A stretch of 64,000 nt of DNA from Cantharellus purpuraceus. Taxonomy: Eukaryota; Basidiomycota; Agaricomycetes; Cantharellales; Hydnaceae. Location: NCBI GenBank assembly GCA_025174535.1, contig JALBUN010000023.1, forward strand, positions 2,356,001 to 2,420,000, in the 5' to 3' direction. Position 1 is the first letter of the stretch. Each line of letters begins with the position of its first letter. Below are positions 34,881 through 43,812 of this stretch, one piece after another. The position numbers were made by a program, and so were the translations under genes. A model generated the notes under the pieces. It saw only the letters and a list, made by a program, of their open reading frames with translations, was not told the origin of the DNA and made no database searches.

Positions 34881-35200
34881 TGTTGGAAATAGATCATGAG
34901 CCCACATACACCCACAACAAGTAGTATACCCAGACGTAATACCTCCGTCTTTTTCCCCTCAGTCTTTACACTGATACCGTGTAGACTGAGGTGAGATATC
35001 TTACTCAGTTACTGTCTTATTGTACTCACATATGCCTATACCCTAGCCTAACTTCGGTATAGGTAAAATACATAGTCTTTATACTGGTACCGTGTAGACT
35101 GAGCCTAACTTCGGTATAGTTCCGCTCTCAACAGGTTATGGGCATCCCGTCCACGCACTAATTCCTCATACATGCGCGGAACCTAATCAACACCAACGGG
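34881..35200 (+). mobile_element. Probable 5' LTR region of a decayed copia element
   Basis: Begins TGTTGGAAATAGATC, a copia-like LTR start, and precedes a copia gag relic. Internally it holds two direct copies of a hairpin-forming unit: an AGTCTTTAYACTG arm with a GTGTAGACTGAG arm at about 34,959-34,990, and again at about 35,074-35,103. It also holds two copies of GCCTAACTTCGGTATAG. The 3' boundary was not located; the matching 3' LTR was not found. Confidence 0.45.
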
Positions 35201-36093
35201 TCTAAACCTTACCCCCGACCACTGTCCTGAGACTGCACCTATCATTCTCCCCCCATGATGACCAAGGTAAAGATGAAAAATGTAGGCATCCTCAAGACTG
35301 GGAAGTGGCAGCTATGGTCTAGTGAGTGTAAGGTGTCACTTAGATCCCAGGGTCTATGGAGCTACATTGAGGGCCCAAATAGTGTGAAACCAGCCTGGTT
35401 AGACATGAATGACCACATTGTTGGTGCACTGTGCCAAATCATTGACTACCTGCTCAGACGGAGGATTGAAGACTTCACTACAGCATGTGAGGCCTGGGAA
35501 TTCCTAAAATCCAAGACCCACCAGTGTGGTATCATTTTGAAGATGTGCCTTACAGGCAGCAATTAGAATTCACTTCACATCCCACAATTCATTTGACAGC
35601 ACTATCAATGAATTAAAAGATCAACTTGCCATCATCTACAAAAGCCCCCAACAGAAGAGAAATGGCTAATTGTGTTGCTGCTACAAGCTTTATCTGATGG
35701 TAATTTTGAATAGATTCACAAGAACCTCATTGGATTCATGACCACCAGTACCACTTCTCTTACATCCAACAACATCATCACTCACCTTGAGGCTGAATTT
35801 CAGGATATTGACAATAAAAAGGCCCAGGAGACCACACTTGCTGCTTGATCCACATGCAACAACCCACCCAAGCTGAACTGCTCAGCCCTCATGTGTACCA
35901 ACTGTGAAGCTTGTGGGCACATGATCGAGACCTGCTGGGAGAAGGGGGGTGGTGCTGAAGGCCAAATGCCTGATTGGTACAGAGCTAAAAGAAAAGAAGA
36001 AGAAAGCTGGAAAAAAGGCAACAAAAACTACCACTAATGCTGCCATTACAGAGGAAAATGACAGTGGTTCCAACTCCTGCAATATAGCCATAG

Positions 36094-37361
36094 TGTATGG
36101 GAACTGGTTTTCCCTTAAAAAGATCTTGTTTAAAGTCCTGAAACTGTACAATTTTGCTTCATGGCCTTAAAATATCAGGATATATGTGCTGCTTTCTCTT
36201 GATTCAGGGCCATTCAAATATTCTCTATTTTTTCATATTTTTTTTGGGAATTTTCCATGCAGAAATGAGTCCACAAACTTATTGTCCTGCTGGGTGAAGT
36301 TTTGGACCCACATGGACCCACAAACCTTCGCAGATGTCAGCAGCTTCAAAGTCAGCAGAGTCACCTGATCTACTGACTCATTTTCATTTCAATCTCTGAC
36401 CCAGTCTGATCACCACTGCCAGTAAATCCTCAATATCTTGGCAACCACAGCTTCTCCTGACTCCATTTTTGGTGGAGAGTTCAATAGAAGCTGTGCCTAC
36501 CCATAGCTCTGCTGATCAGCCCAGGAAACAGAGTATTGCCTGAGTTATTTGAGTAATAGTGACTCATGCTATGACTCTTACCATGACTCAGGTTATGACT
36601 CCTGCCATGACTGATAACTATTAATAGGTAGAAGGATTAGTCAGCTCCTGTAGATACAGTATATAAGGAGGCCATTTTGCCTTTGAATAAATAACCATTT
36701 CTACCCCATCATTTGCACATCAGTGTGACTAGAGTGACATACAGTGTCATCCTCTATATCTCAGTAACTGTTGATTGTCCAGTTCAAGGGTTGCTTACAG
36801 TTGTGTAACTGTATTTGATTGCACTTGAAGTAGTGATTGTCCTGCTTTGGGCATGAGTGTAGTATCTACCTCACATGACTACAAATCTACAGGGTGAGAT
36901 TGTCTGTCAATAGTCCTGCCATTAGTGCTCTTGTTTAAGTTACTAGTGTGTACTGCCTTTGCAGAGCATTAGGATCTTGAACTTGTGTGAAGCAGTTGCT
37001 AAACTACTTCACACATCACTGTTACCCGGTTCAGAGTGTCACTGGTTGGACGGTCAGATTCATCCACCTACTTCCTCTAGCCTCTAAGTGCATTCCCCTC
37101 TTTTGGAATATCTGGACCCCTAAGCGTCCGTGAACTCTAGACTCTGGGGGCCTTGTTCATTCCCTACTGCTAAGAAATGTATTACCTTCCTGCATATTGT
37201 CTGCATTGACCATTACAACAGATTGTAACCAAAGTACAAACATTAAATCGTTTCTGGAGTTATGCTGCAGTAGGATTTGATATTCTTCTCAGCTGTTCAT
37301 TCACGGAATTGTGGTGATTTAAAGTTTGCCCTAACACCATAAATTTGTGGGTTCCAAAACA
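36094..37361 (+). mobile_element. Solo LTR D1 (1,268 bp), TSD CATAG
   Basis: Starts TGTATGGGAAC and ends TTCCAAAACA, giving TG...CA termini. CATAG flanks both sides (36,089-36,093 and 37,362-37,366). Removing it restores the copia reading frame, which proves the insertion. It has a TATA element at 36,660-36,668 (TATATAAGG) and, upstream, five 12-bp tandem units starting TGACT. Its first ~440 bp resemble 39,421-39,860. Confidence 0.9.
36560..36612 (+). promoter_or_regulatory. Five 12-bp-spaced TGACT(C) units in the D1 LTR
   Basis: TGACT begins at 36,560, 36,572, 36,584, 36,596 and 36,608, exactly 12 bp apart. Two units are full TGACTCA (bZIP core). The array ends about 45 bp before the TATATAAGG at 36,660, a position typical of an LTR enhancer. 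Confidence 0.7.
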
Positions 37362-37943
37362 CATAGTCGCCATGAAGCCCCCCACTCAAAACATGTACAA
37401 CTTTAAATCACATTTTGAAGGACATCCTGCTGATGGCCACACCTCCTGTGTTGCAATTGAAACATGCTCAGTTGAATGGAACATTGGCAACACTGCTAAA
37501 CCCCCCAACCATAGCACAGACATCAGACCACTCTCTAGTGCTGAACTTGCCTGTGTATCACACACCTCCACAAGATTCATGGCCAATTCCACTTGCACAA
37601 GTCATATTTCACCACACAGGAGTGACTTCACCAAACTTACATCTATCAATCTAGGGAGATCCAAGGCTTCAATGGCACTGGAATTGCAGCTGTCAGCATA
37701 GGGAAGATCATCCTAAAATGTGACAAAAATCATCAACTCATGCTTAACAATGCTCTATATGTCCCCCAGGCTAACATCCAGCTTGTGTCTATTGGTCATC
37801 TAGATGACCAAGGTCTCACAACTACATTCTCCATGAACCAGTGCACCATCCTTAGAGGATCTAAGATTATAGCAGATGGCATGTAAGTACCCAGGGTATT
37901 TACTTACTATAGTATGTAGTTATATAGTCATAATTAATGTATG

Positions 37944-38047
37944 CAGCATTCCATTAAGGAATGCTGTCTTCTTGGTAGATATATGCACCCTATGGGTGCA
38001 TATGTATAGTTATTATGTAGTGGACCCAAGTACATGTGTGGGTCCAC
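37944..38047. repeat. Three consecutive perfect hairpins
   Basis: 37,944-37,966: 9-bp stem CAGCATTCC with loop ATTAA. 37,981-38,003: 10-bp stem ATATGCACCC with loop TAT. 38,020-38,047: 9-bp stem GTGGACCCA with a 10-nt loop. They lie in an unassigned 220-bp remnant (37,882-38,098) between the copia relic and the gypsy gag relic. Confidence 0.8.
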
Positions 38048-38098
38048 ATGTAGTAGATAGAACTTAGTTAACTACCACACTGTACAACACATTGCCCA

Positions 38099-39420
38099 AT
38101 CAATATACTTGGTTGAGTTCTGTGCAACGGTGTGAACTAAGACACACATTTACATCAGAGCATTGTTCCCAATACCAAGCATCGATGGACTGTACTAAAG
38201 TCCTGAGTTTGGATAGGGTGATGGGTTTGCCTACTCTGGCAACTTTGTCCTTAATTTGGGATGGGAGGCCATTGTATAACTGGCATTGGAGTGCAGTGTT
38301 TCTCCATTGGACATGAGCAGCTAGTTGATTGAACTCAACTAGATACTTAGTGATCCTCTGGTTATCACACATTTGGAGATTCTCAAGTTCAGCCTCAGCT
38401 TTGGCCTCCAGGTCATGTGGTCTGAAATTGGTCTTCAATTTGGACATGAACTCAGAGTAGTTGTCTAGCCAAGAGGCTTTGGAATCAGAGGTCAGGGTGG
38501 GTTTGAACCAATCAAGTGCAGTTCCCTTTGAATAAGATAGAGCATAAGTAACTTTAGCACTATCATTTGTTATGACTATATTCATTAACACCCAGATCCC
38601 TGTCTGATCCACTCAGATCCCTGTGCATATGAAATCTATACTCCATTTGGGAACCGTCATGTCTCCATTTATCTGTCTGATTGTCACCGCCGAATCTTGC
38701 CCATCCATGTCTGGTTCCGATTGATGCATCAGCATCACCATAGGAACCCAGACATCCATCCCTGTTGGACTTGGACATACTCATTTAAGGCCGTCAGCCT
38801 TGGAGACCCATCACCGGAGTAATTATTATTGTATTTCAAATATGTATTTAAGTTGCCCAACTGGGGACTTCATTCCCCAGTTTGAATATTGAATCACGCC
38901 TAGTTCCTAAGTCCGATCCTAACTCTCTAAGTCATACTCCATCTCTGAAATCTCAGACACCAGTATTAGTGAGGGTGCAGCACATAAGCTGAAGCCAAGT
39001 CCGTTCTGACCCCCACAACGTACCCAACTCCCTCTCCGACTCCAACCAAACCTCCAACCCAACTTCTGACCCAATCTCCGACCCCCAATCGGACCTAGTG
39101 CATAACATCATTGGAGAATGCATCAGGATGGTCATGGAAATTGAGGGTGCATTGCATAAGGAAGGGCTGGAGTTTGCGGGAATCAGATCCATCAAAGGTA
39201 TCTGGTTCTCAGACCTTGGTCCAAGCAGAGGACTTCTTTGGAGATGATATGGAGTTAGCCAAAATACTGAGGGCTTCCACAAGGTTAGGGACTGGGATGG
39301 ATGAGGGATTGGCTGGAGGAGTGCCTTCCTGGAGTTCAGCCTTGAGCTCCTGATCAGATACTGGAACTTCTCCAGGGACTTCCTCAATGGTGGTGGGTGG
39401 TACTCCCACTTGGATGGAGG
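38099..39420 (-). pseudogene. Decayed Ty3/gypsy gag (element B), split by a solo LTR
   Basis: Minus-strand reading gives PPTTIEEVPGEVPVSDQELK, then EPDTFDGSDSRKLQPFLMQC and TLNFHDHPDAFSND. After the LTR insertion it continues DSAKVTYALSYSKGTALDWF, SELENLQMCDNQRITKYLVE-like sequence and YNGLPSQIKDKVARVGKP. This is the retrotransposon gag (PF03732-type) family. A TGA stands where an Arg codon is expected just before EPDTF, fitting CGA to TGA decay. The N-terminus is cut by the D2 LTR at 39,421 and the pol part is missing at the other end. Not functional. Confidence 0.75.
38568..39107 (+). mobile_element. Solo LTR B1 (540 bp), TSD TCATT
   Basis: Starts TGTTATGACT and ends GTGCATAACA. TCATT occurs on both sides (38,563-38,567 and 39,108-39,112). 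It interrupts the gag relic between codons for SND and DSA, which confirms the borders. An inverted, longer relative lies at 41,532-50,353, itself split by gypsy A. Confidence 0.9.
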
Positions 39421-39901
39421 TGTATGGGAACCACCTTTTCCCTATCAAATTCCATTTATGCAGCACCAATGTGCTATACTTTGCTTTTCCATTCCTAAAT
39501 ATCAGCATATATTTGGTGCTTGTACCTGGAATGGACTTATTCAAATATTCTCTAATTTTTCATATTTTTTCAGGAATATTCCATGCAGAACTTGGCCCAG
39601 AATCATTTATTTCTGCTGTGCTACAGTTGTGGACCCATAGGCACCCACAAACCTTCACACAGCCGGCTCTCCCCCTTTGGACCAGGCATTCAGCCTGAAT
39701 TCAAGCTCAGATGTCTCTGATCAATAAATATTCTCTAACTTGACAACCACAGCCTCTCAGGGCACTATTTTCCATGGAGATCATTACCTGAGATGTGGCT
39801 ATCCATGGCTGTCCAAACCAGTGCAGAAAACAGGGTGGACACCTTTCTTTTTGCCTGATCAGTGCCTAGTTCAGAGATCAGATCAGGTGATGGGTGATCG
39901 G
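39421..39901 (+). mobile_element. LTR D2, partial (relative of D1)
   Basis: Begins TGTATGGGAACC within the gag relic. It matches the first ~440 bp of D1, including the ATTCAAATATTCTCTA and TTCCATGCAGAA blocks, then diverges. Its 3' end is not contiguous. A D-type terminus (TGGGTTCCAAAACA) occurs at 50,354-50,367, but flanking bases do not form a TSD with the left side, so the relation of the two ends is unclear. Confidence 0.6.
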
Positions 39902-39942
39902 TGTCAGTTCGCTTAAGGAATAGATCCTATAAGCCTGTGTGC
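39902..39942 (-). repeat. Inverted 41-bp fragment of the C LTR end
   Basis: TGTCAGTTCGCTTAAGG and the following bases are the reverse complement of the 3' terminus of the adjoining C LTR (near 41,305-41,345). It makes C1 look as if it has terminal inverted repeats, but C2 lacks this segment. Confidence 0.75.
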
Positions 39943-41345
39943 TGACGAGCCAGGACGCATCGAGGACGCATATTGAACCACTCTGACAGTCCAACTCCGC
40001 CAGTGTCTTTTCATATCAACTTTTAAATAGCGCCGCAACTCCCTCTCCACCTCAGTCTCTAATTCTAGCCATCGATCGTCACTCTTGTTTCATCGCCATC
40101 GATCATTATCAGCCTTCTATTCACACCGATCCTTTCATCATCATTCACATGGCTTCCCATTCTATTCCCCTCTCCAACATCACTTCTAATAATACGTCAC
40201 ACTGGTCTCTGGACACAGAGGACTATCAAAAATACGCCGAGCTCCATGGGCATGTTAAGCCACCTCCATGCGTCAAAATACTTCCAAAACTCTTTCAACG
40301 TCCAAGATCCCCACCATGTCTCTCTTATGCCATTGGCGATCCCATATTCTTTCACAATTCTGTTGAACCATATACATTCCTCGACATTTCACCTCTATAT
40401 CGTAACATGGATAGAAGAGTCGAATGTGAGGTAGAATTTCAGTCGCCATCGCTGACCTATCCTCCCACTTCAATCCGACTCAGGTTACATCATGTCAGGC
40501 AAAGGGACCGAATACTCTTGGAACAGGATACCATATGGAGACGGATCACTAAGACAATAAGGAGTATTTGTTGTGGATGCTGACTGAAGTCCTCATATGA
40601 CTCAGGGTCAATTTACCTTTGGAGCTGTAGGGAAGATGGTATTGGTGGACATTTCTATTGTTCTTTTATATGACTCACCCCTGTTTCATCTTTTAATTCA
40701 TTCATACACAACTTACTCATCCTTGTTCTATTTTTGGTTCTTTTATTACTCATCACCCCCTATTCTTACAAAGATTACCCCTATCTGTCGTTTCATTTCT
40801 CCATGATTTCCCCTTTAGTAGTTCAACTTCACACACTTCGTCAGCTGGCTTGATCAGCAATTCTTGCATCATATCGCATCATTTGCTCCTCATATTATGT
40901 GGATTTGTATATAAAAGGGCGCTAGTTTTTGCCTTTGGAATCAATCAACAAGTTTTCAGCCAACGCTCTAAAGTCAAAAGTCCAAGCTCTAAGTCTACGC
41001 TCTACACTCTACATCACAATCCATCATCTCTACACTGAGGTAAAACACCTTGGTTCAACGATCAGATTTCCCTCCGCCACCGAGAGGTTGCTTCTCCTGA
41101 AACCAGCTTTCACGTACCTCCCAACCGGGCTCCGCATTGTCATCCAGTCACAGAGCACGATCAGCCATCGGGACCGACCTTTTGCTCCCCTCCTCATCCA
41201 ACCACAGAGCACTATCCCACTTCCCTGTTACGTACCCCTCACCCTGATTGATCTTTGGAGTGCTGAACAACTGCGTTACACACCGTCTGCTTGCTAGGAC
41301 CGTTGCGCGCAGGCTTATAGGATCTATTCCTTAAGCGAACCAACA
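39943..41345 (+). mobile_element. LTR C1 (1,403 bp) carrying an ORF in U3
   Basis: TGACGAGCC...ACCAACA, about 97% identical by eye to C2 at 45,780-47,195, but lacking about 15 bp near 40,897. It is followed by GCGCCAGATTTGGGGAGG, which looks like internal leader rather than a TSD, so C1 is probably a 5' LTR of an otherwise lost element. The TATATAAAAGG box at about 40,908-40,918 places U3 upstream and R/U5 downstream. A separate TTTAAATAG sits in front of the ORF. Confidence 0.75.
40149..40583 (+). CDS. LTR-encoded accessory protein, copy C1 (144 aa), unidentified
   Basis: Uninterrupted ORF from ATG to TGA inside the U3 of LTR C1. Landmarks: W19-S-L-D, PPP at 38-40, core Y60-A-I-G-D-P-I-F, P-Y-T-F at 74-77, W130 and a Cys-rich end (SICCGC). 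It is homologous to the C2 copy (about eight substitutions) and, at equivalent positions, to the ORF at 49,005 in gypsy A. I do not recognise a family. No signal peptide or membrane span; the Arg-rich helix plus terminal cysteines could be a membrane-association or metal motif, which is speculation. A TATA-like TTTAAATAG is about 125 bp upstream. Confidence 0.55.
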   Translation: MASHSIPLSNITSNNTSHWSLDTEDYQKYAELHGHVKPPPCVKILPKLFQRPRSPPCLSYAIGDPIFFHNSVEPYTFLDISPLYRNMDRRVECEVEFQSPSLTYPPTSIRLRLHHVRQRDRILLEQDTIWRRITKTIRSICCGC

Positions 41346-41531
41346 GCGCCAGATTTGGGGAGGGTGGGGTGTTGTCCTCTTCATTGACGGCCTCTATGTG
41401 GTCTGTCGGTTCTTCAACAACCTTGGGGATGGTGTCGATGCTGGGAGTGGGCACTTCAACGGTTTGTGTGCATTTGGAATTGGCGGTGGATCATGGCATT
41501 GGTAGGAGTGAGTATGGCAGTTCAAATATAC
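41346..41531. other. Remnant next to LTR C1
   Basis: 186 bp. On the plus strand it starts like a post-LTR leader. The minus strand has a short open stretch (VPTPSIDTIPKVVEEPTDH) of the type seen near retrotransposon gag N-termini. No function can be assigned. Confidence 0.35.
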
Positions 41532-42017
41532 TGTTATGCACTAGGTCCAAATTGGGGTTGGAGATTGGGTCAGAGGTTTGGTTGGAGTTGGAGAAGGAGT
41601 CAGGTACATCATGGGGTCAGAACGGGGTCAGAGAAGGAGTTGGGTACGTCGTGGGGTTTGGAACGGACTTGGCTTCAGCTTATGTGCTGCACCCTCACTA
41701 ATACTGGTGTCTGAGATTTCAGAGATGGAGTATGACTTAGAGAGTTAGGATCGGACTTAGGAACTAGGCGTGATTCAATAGGAATCAGGATGGAGTCAGA
41801 GTTGGAGCAGGTCATGGTGATCAGAATGGACTTGGCTTCAGCTTATGTGCTGTGCCCTCACTAGTGCCAGTGTCTGAGATTTTGGAGATGGAGTAGGACT
41901 TTAACTAGTTTCAGATCAGACTTAGGACTAGATGTGATTTGATATTCAAACTGGGGAATAAAGTCTCCAGCAGTATGACTTAAATACATATTTGAAATCT
42001 AATAATAATTACCCCAG
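41532..42017 (-). mobile_element. Inverted LTR B2, left half (interrupted by gypsy A)
   Basis: Reads as the reverse complement of the 3' half of LTR B1, beginning TGTTATGCAC. It contains an internal duplication of about 190 bp (two copies of the GACTTGGCTTCAGCTTATGTG block at about 41,668 and 41,830). It stops at the gypsy A insertion, with CCCAG as the TSD, and continues at 50,110. Confidence 0.8.
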
Positions 42018-42391
42018 TGTCAGGGTTCAAATGAGTCATATTCTATTTTTAGTATTTTCTCTTGATGCCCCTATCAGCACAGCCTGTCTGTCAGGGTTCA
42101 AATAAGTCATATTCTATTTTTAGTATTTTCTCTTGACACCCCTATCAGCGCAGCCTGTCAGGGTGCGTCTCCCCTATTTCATTGCCCCTATCACTTCCCC
42201 TATCCTTCCTCCCCTATCTTGGTTCTCCTATCTGTCTCCATCATTTAGTATAAAGACTCACCTTGGTGCAGTGTGATCCCCTCAGCTTGATCTCTGAGGA
42301 TATCCACTGTACCAGCTGGCATTATTTCTTATCGGCTCTCACTTATTGAGTATCTTGTTGTTGTGGCCTCGTCATCAGCGTCGCCCTCACA
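42018..42391 (+). repeat. 5' LTR of gypsy A
   Basis: TGTCAGGGTTC...CGCCCTCACA. The first ~74 bp occur twice in tandem (second unit from about 42,090). A TATA-like GTATAAAG is present in ATTTAGTATAAAGACTC. LTR divergence from the 3' copy shows this is not a very recent insertion. Confidence 0.85.
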
Positions 42392-42459
42392 GAAGATCAA
42401 GCTCATAAGATGACCCCACACCTCATAACACTTTCCCTATTAACTACTTCACCGATACC

Positions 42460-43600
42460 ATGACCGATCAGCTCCCTGAAGCCTATTGGGACACTCTAGG
42501 TGAAAGTGGTGGCTTTCTGCGAGCGTTGTTCAACACCCAGGCGCAGCAGCTCCAGCAGCTGCAACTCCAGAACCAGCACCTCCAAAGCCAGTTCGCCAAT
42601 GTCCAGAACAACCTAGCAGATGCTGCCACTGCTGCCGCCATCGCTGCAGCACAGACCATCTCTCAGACCACCTCATTTCCCACACCTTCTCCTACATCAT
42701 CATCCGTTCGCCCAATAAGGGCAGCTGAACCAGCCAAATTCAATGGAGATCGTGCAGAGATGGAAGGTTTCATTCGCTCTATCAGGCTTGCCATTGCAGT
42801 CCAGCCTACATCTTTCCCAGATGAGCGGACCAAGATCCTCTATGCCCTCTCTTTTATGACAGGAGGTTCTGCTGAAGTATGGGTGCACAATGAGACACAG
42901 GCAGTCATTGACAGGTCCTCACCGCTCTCCACCCTGGAGGAATTCATTAAGCAGGTGGAGAATGCTTTTGGGGACCCTGACCGCTCTCGAACAGCACGAA
43001 CAAAGTTACACAATCTTAGGATGACACCTGGCATGTCAGCGGATGAATACATGGCACAGTTTGAGATACTAGCAGGAAGGACTGGGTTTAATGATGCAGC
43101 ACTGGAAGATGCCTATGCCTGAGGGCTCCCTGCAATGATTCTTGACAAGATCCATGCACAGCCATCCCTCCTGTCCGATCTCAAGGCATGGAAGGAAGCG
43201 GCCTGTCAAATTGACCGCAACCACTGTCGTCTTCTAGAAGTGAGACATGCTCAGACTTCCCTCACTCCTGCCCGCTCTACCCCATCCCGCCCTCACAGCA
43301 CTCCGGTCATCTCTGTACCAACTACCTTGGCAACCTCTAATGGTGCTGCACCTATGGATATTGACTCCAACCGCTCGCATTGAGACTCAGATGTGCTATA
43401 ACTGTGGAAAGCGTGGCCATATATCCCCAGCATGCCCTGAACCACGCAAGGAACGTATCCGAGCTGATCTCACACAAACAGCAATTGCAGGCATGATATC
43501 AGAGTCAGTAGCAGCTGCACTGAAGGCCAAGGAAGAAGCACAGAAGGCAGTAATTCCAAAGCAAGAGGAGAAGCAGGATTTTCAGGCCAGTCAGCAGTGA
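42460..43600 (+). pseudogene. gag of gypsy A (decayed)
   Basis: Starts MTDQLPEAYWDTLGESGGFL, then a Gln-rich coiled coil (QAQQLQQLQLQNQHLQSQF) and the gag core (AAEPAKFNGDRAEMEGFIRS, FGDPDRSRTARTKLHNLRM, GMSADEYMAQFEILAGRTG). A TGA at 43,120 stands where Arg is expected. Near 43,380 the frame shifts by one before the zinc knuckle CYNCGKRGHISPAC. These lesions block a full-length Gag. Confidence 0.85.
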
Positions 43601-43812
43601 AGAGCATGCCCTGCCTGACAAACCAGTTTTCAGTTCTTGAACCATGTACTGTAGGGCTCACAAGCGATATGTTACATGCACACTCCCTTGTCCATCAGAC
43701 TGAAACCAAAACAGCCATGCCTGAAAACCCTTCTCAACTTCCAGCTAAACATGATGACCCTCCTCGTCTCTACCTTTGATCTGCAGACATCCGTCGATGT
43801 ACAAGAATTCCC

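Larger units (their letters stand above)
35255..37881 (+). pseudogene. Decayed Ty1/copia gag-protease relic, split by a solo LTR
   Basis: The first 104 codons read as copia gag (LKTGKWQLWSSECKVSLRSQ, WSYIEGP, ACEAWEFLKSK). Several stops and frameshifts follow, then a degenerate zinc knuckle (CTNCEACGHMIETC). The coding sequence is interrupted at 36,094-37,361 and resumes in frame (CNIAI|VAMKPPTQ) into the protease region. There the expected D-S-G motif reads N-S-T in front of CTSHISPHRSDF, and is followed by ALYVPQANIQLVSIGHLDDQ. Loss of the catalytic Asp plus the stops means the element is dead. Integrase, RT and RNase H are absent: sequence homology ends at about 37,880. Confidence 0.75.

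Noticed and set aside
36186..36368. 60-aa ORF inside LTR D1
   Set aside because: Not conserved in the D2 relative and lacks coding character.
39902..41345. DNA transposon with terminal inverted repeats
   Set aside because: The second copy lacks the left inverted repeat, both copies have TG...CA ends, and an LTR-type TATA layout is present.
41239..41454. Minus-strand ORFs crossing the C LTR ends (also at 47,062-47,289)
   Set aside because: They run across the LTR boundary and differ outside it; there is no consistent protein.
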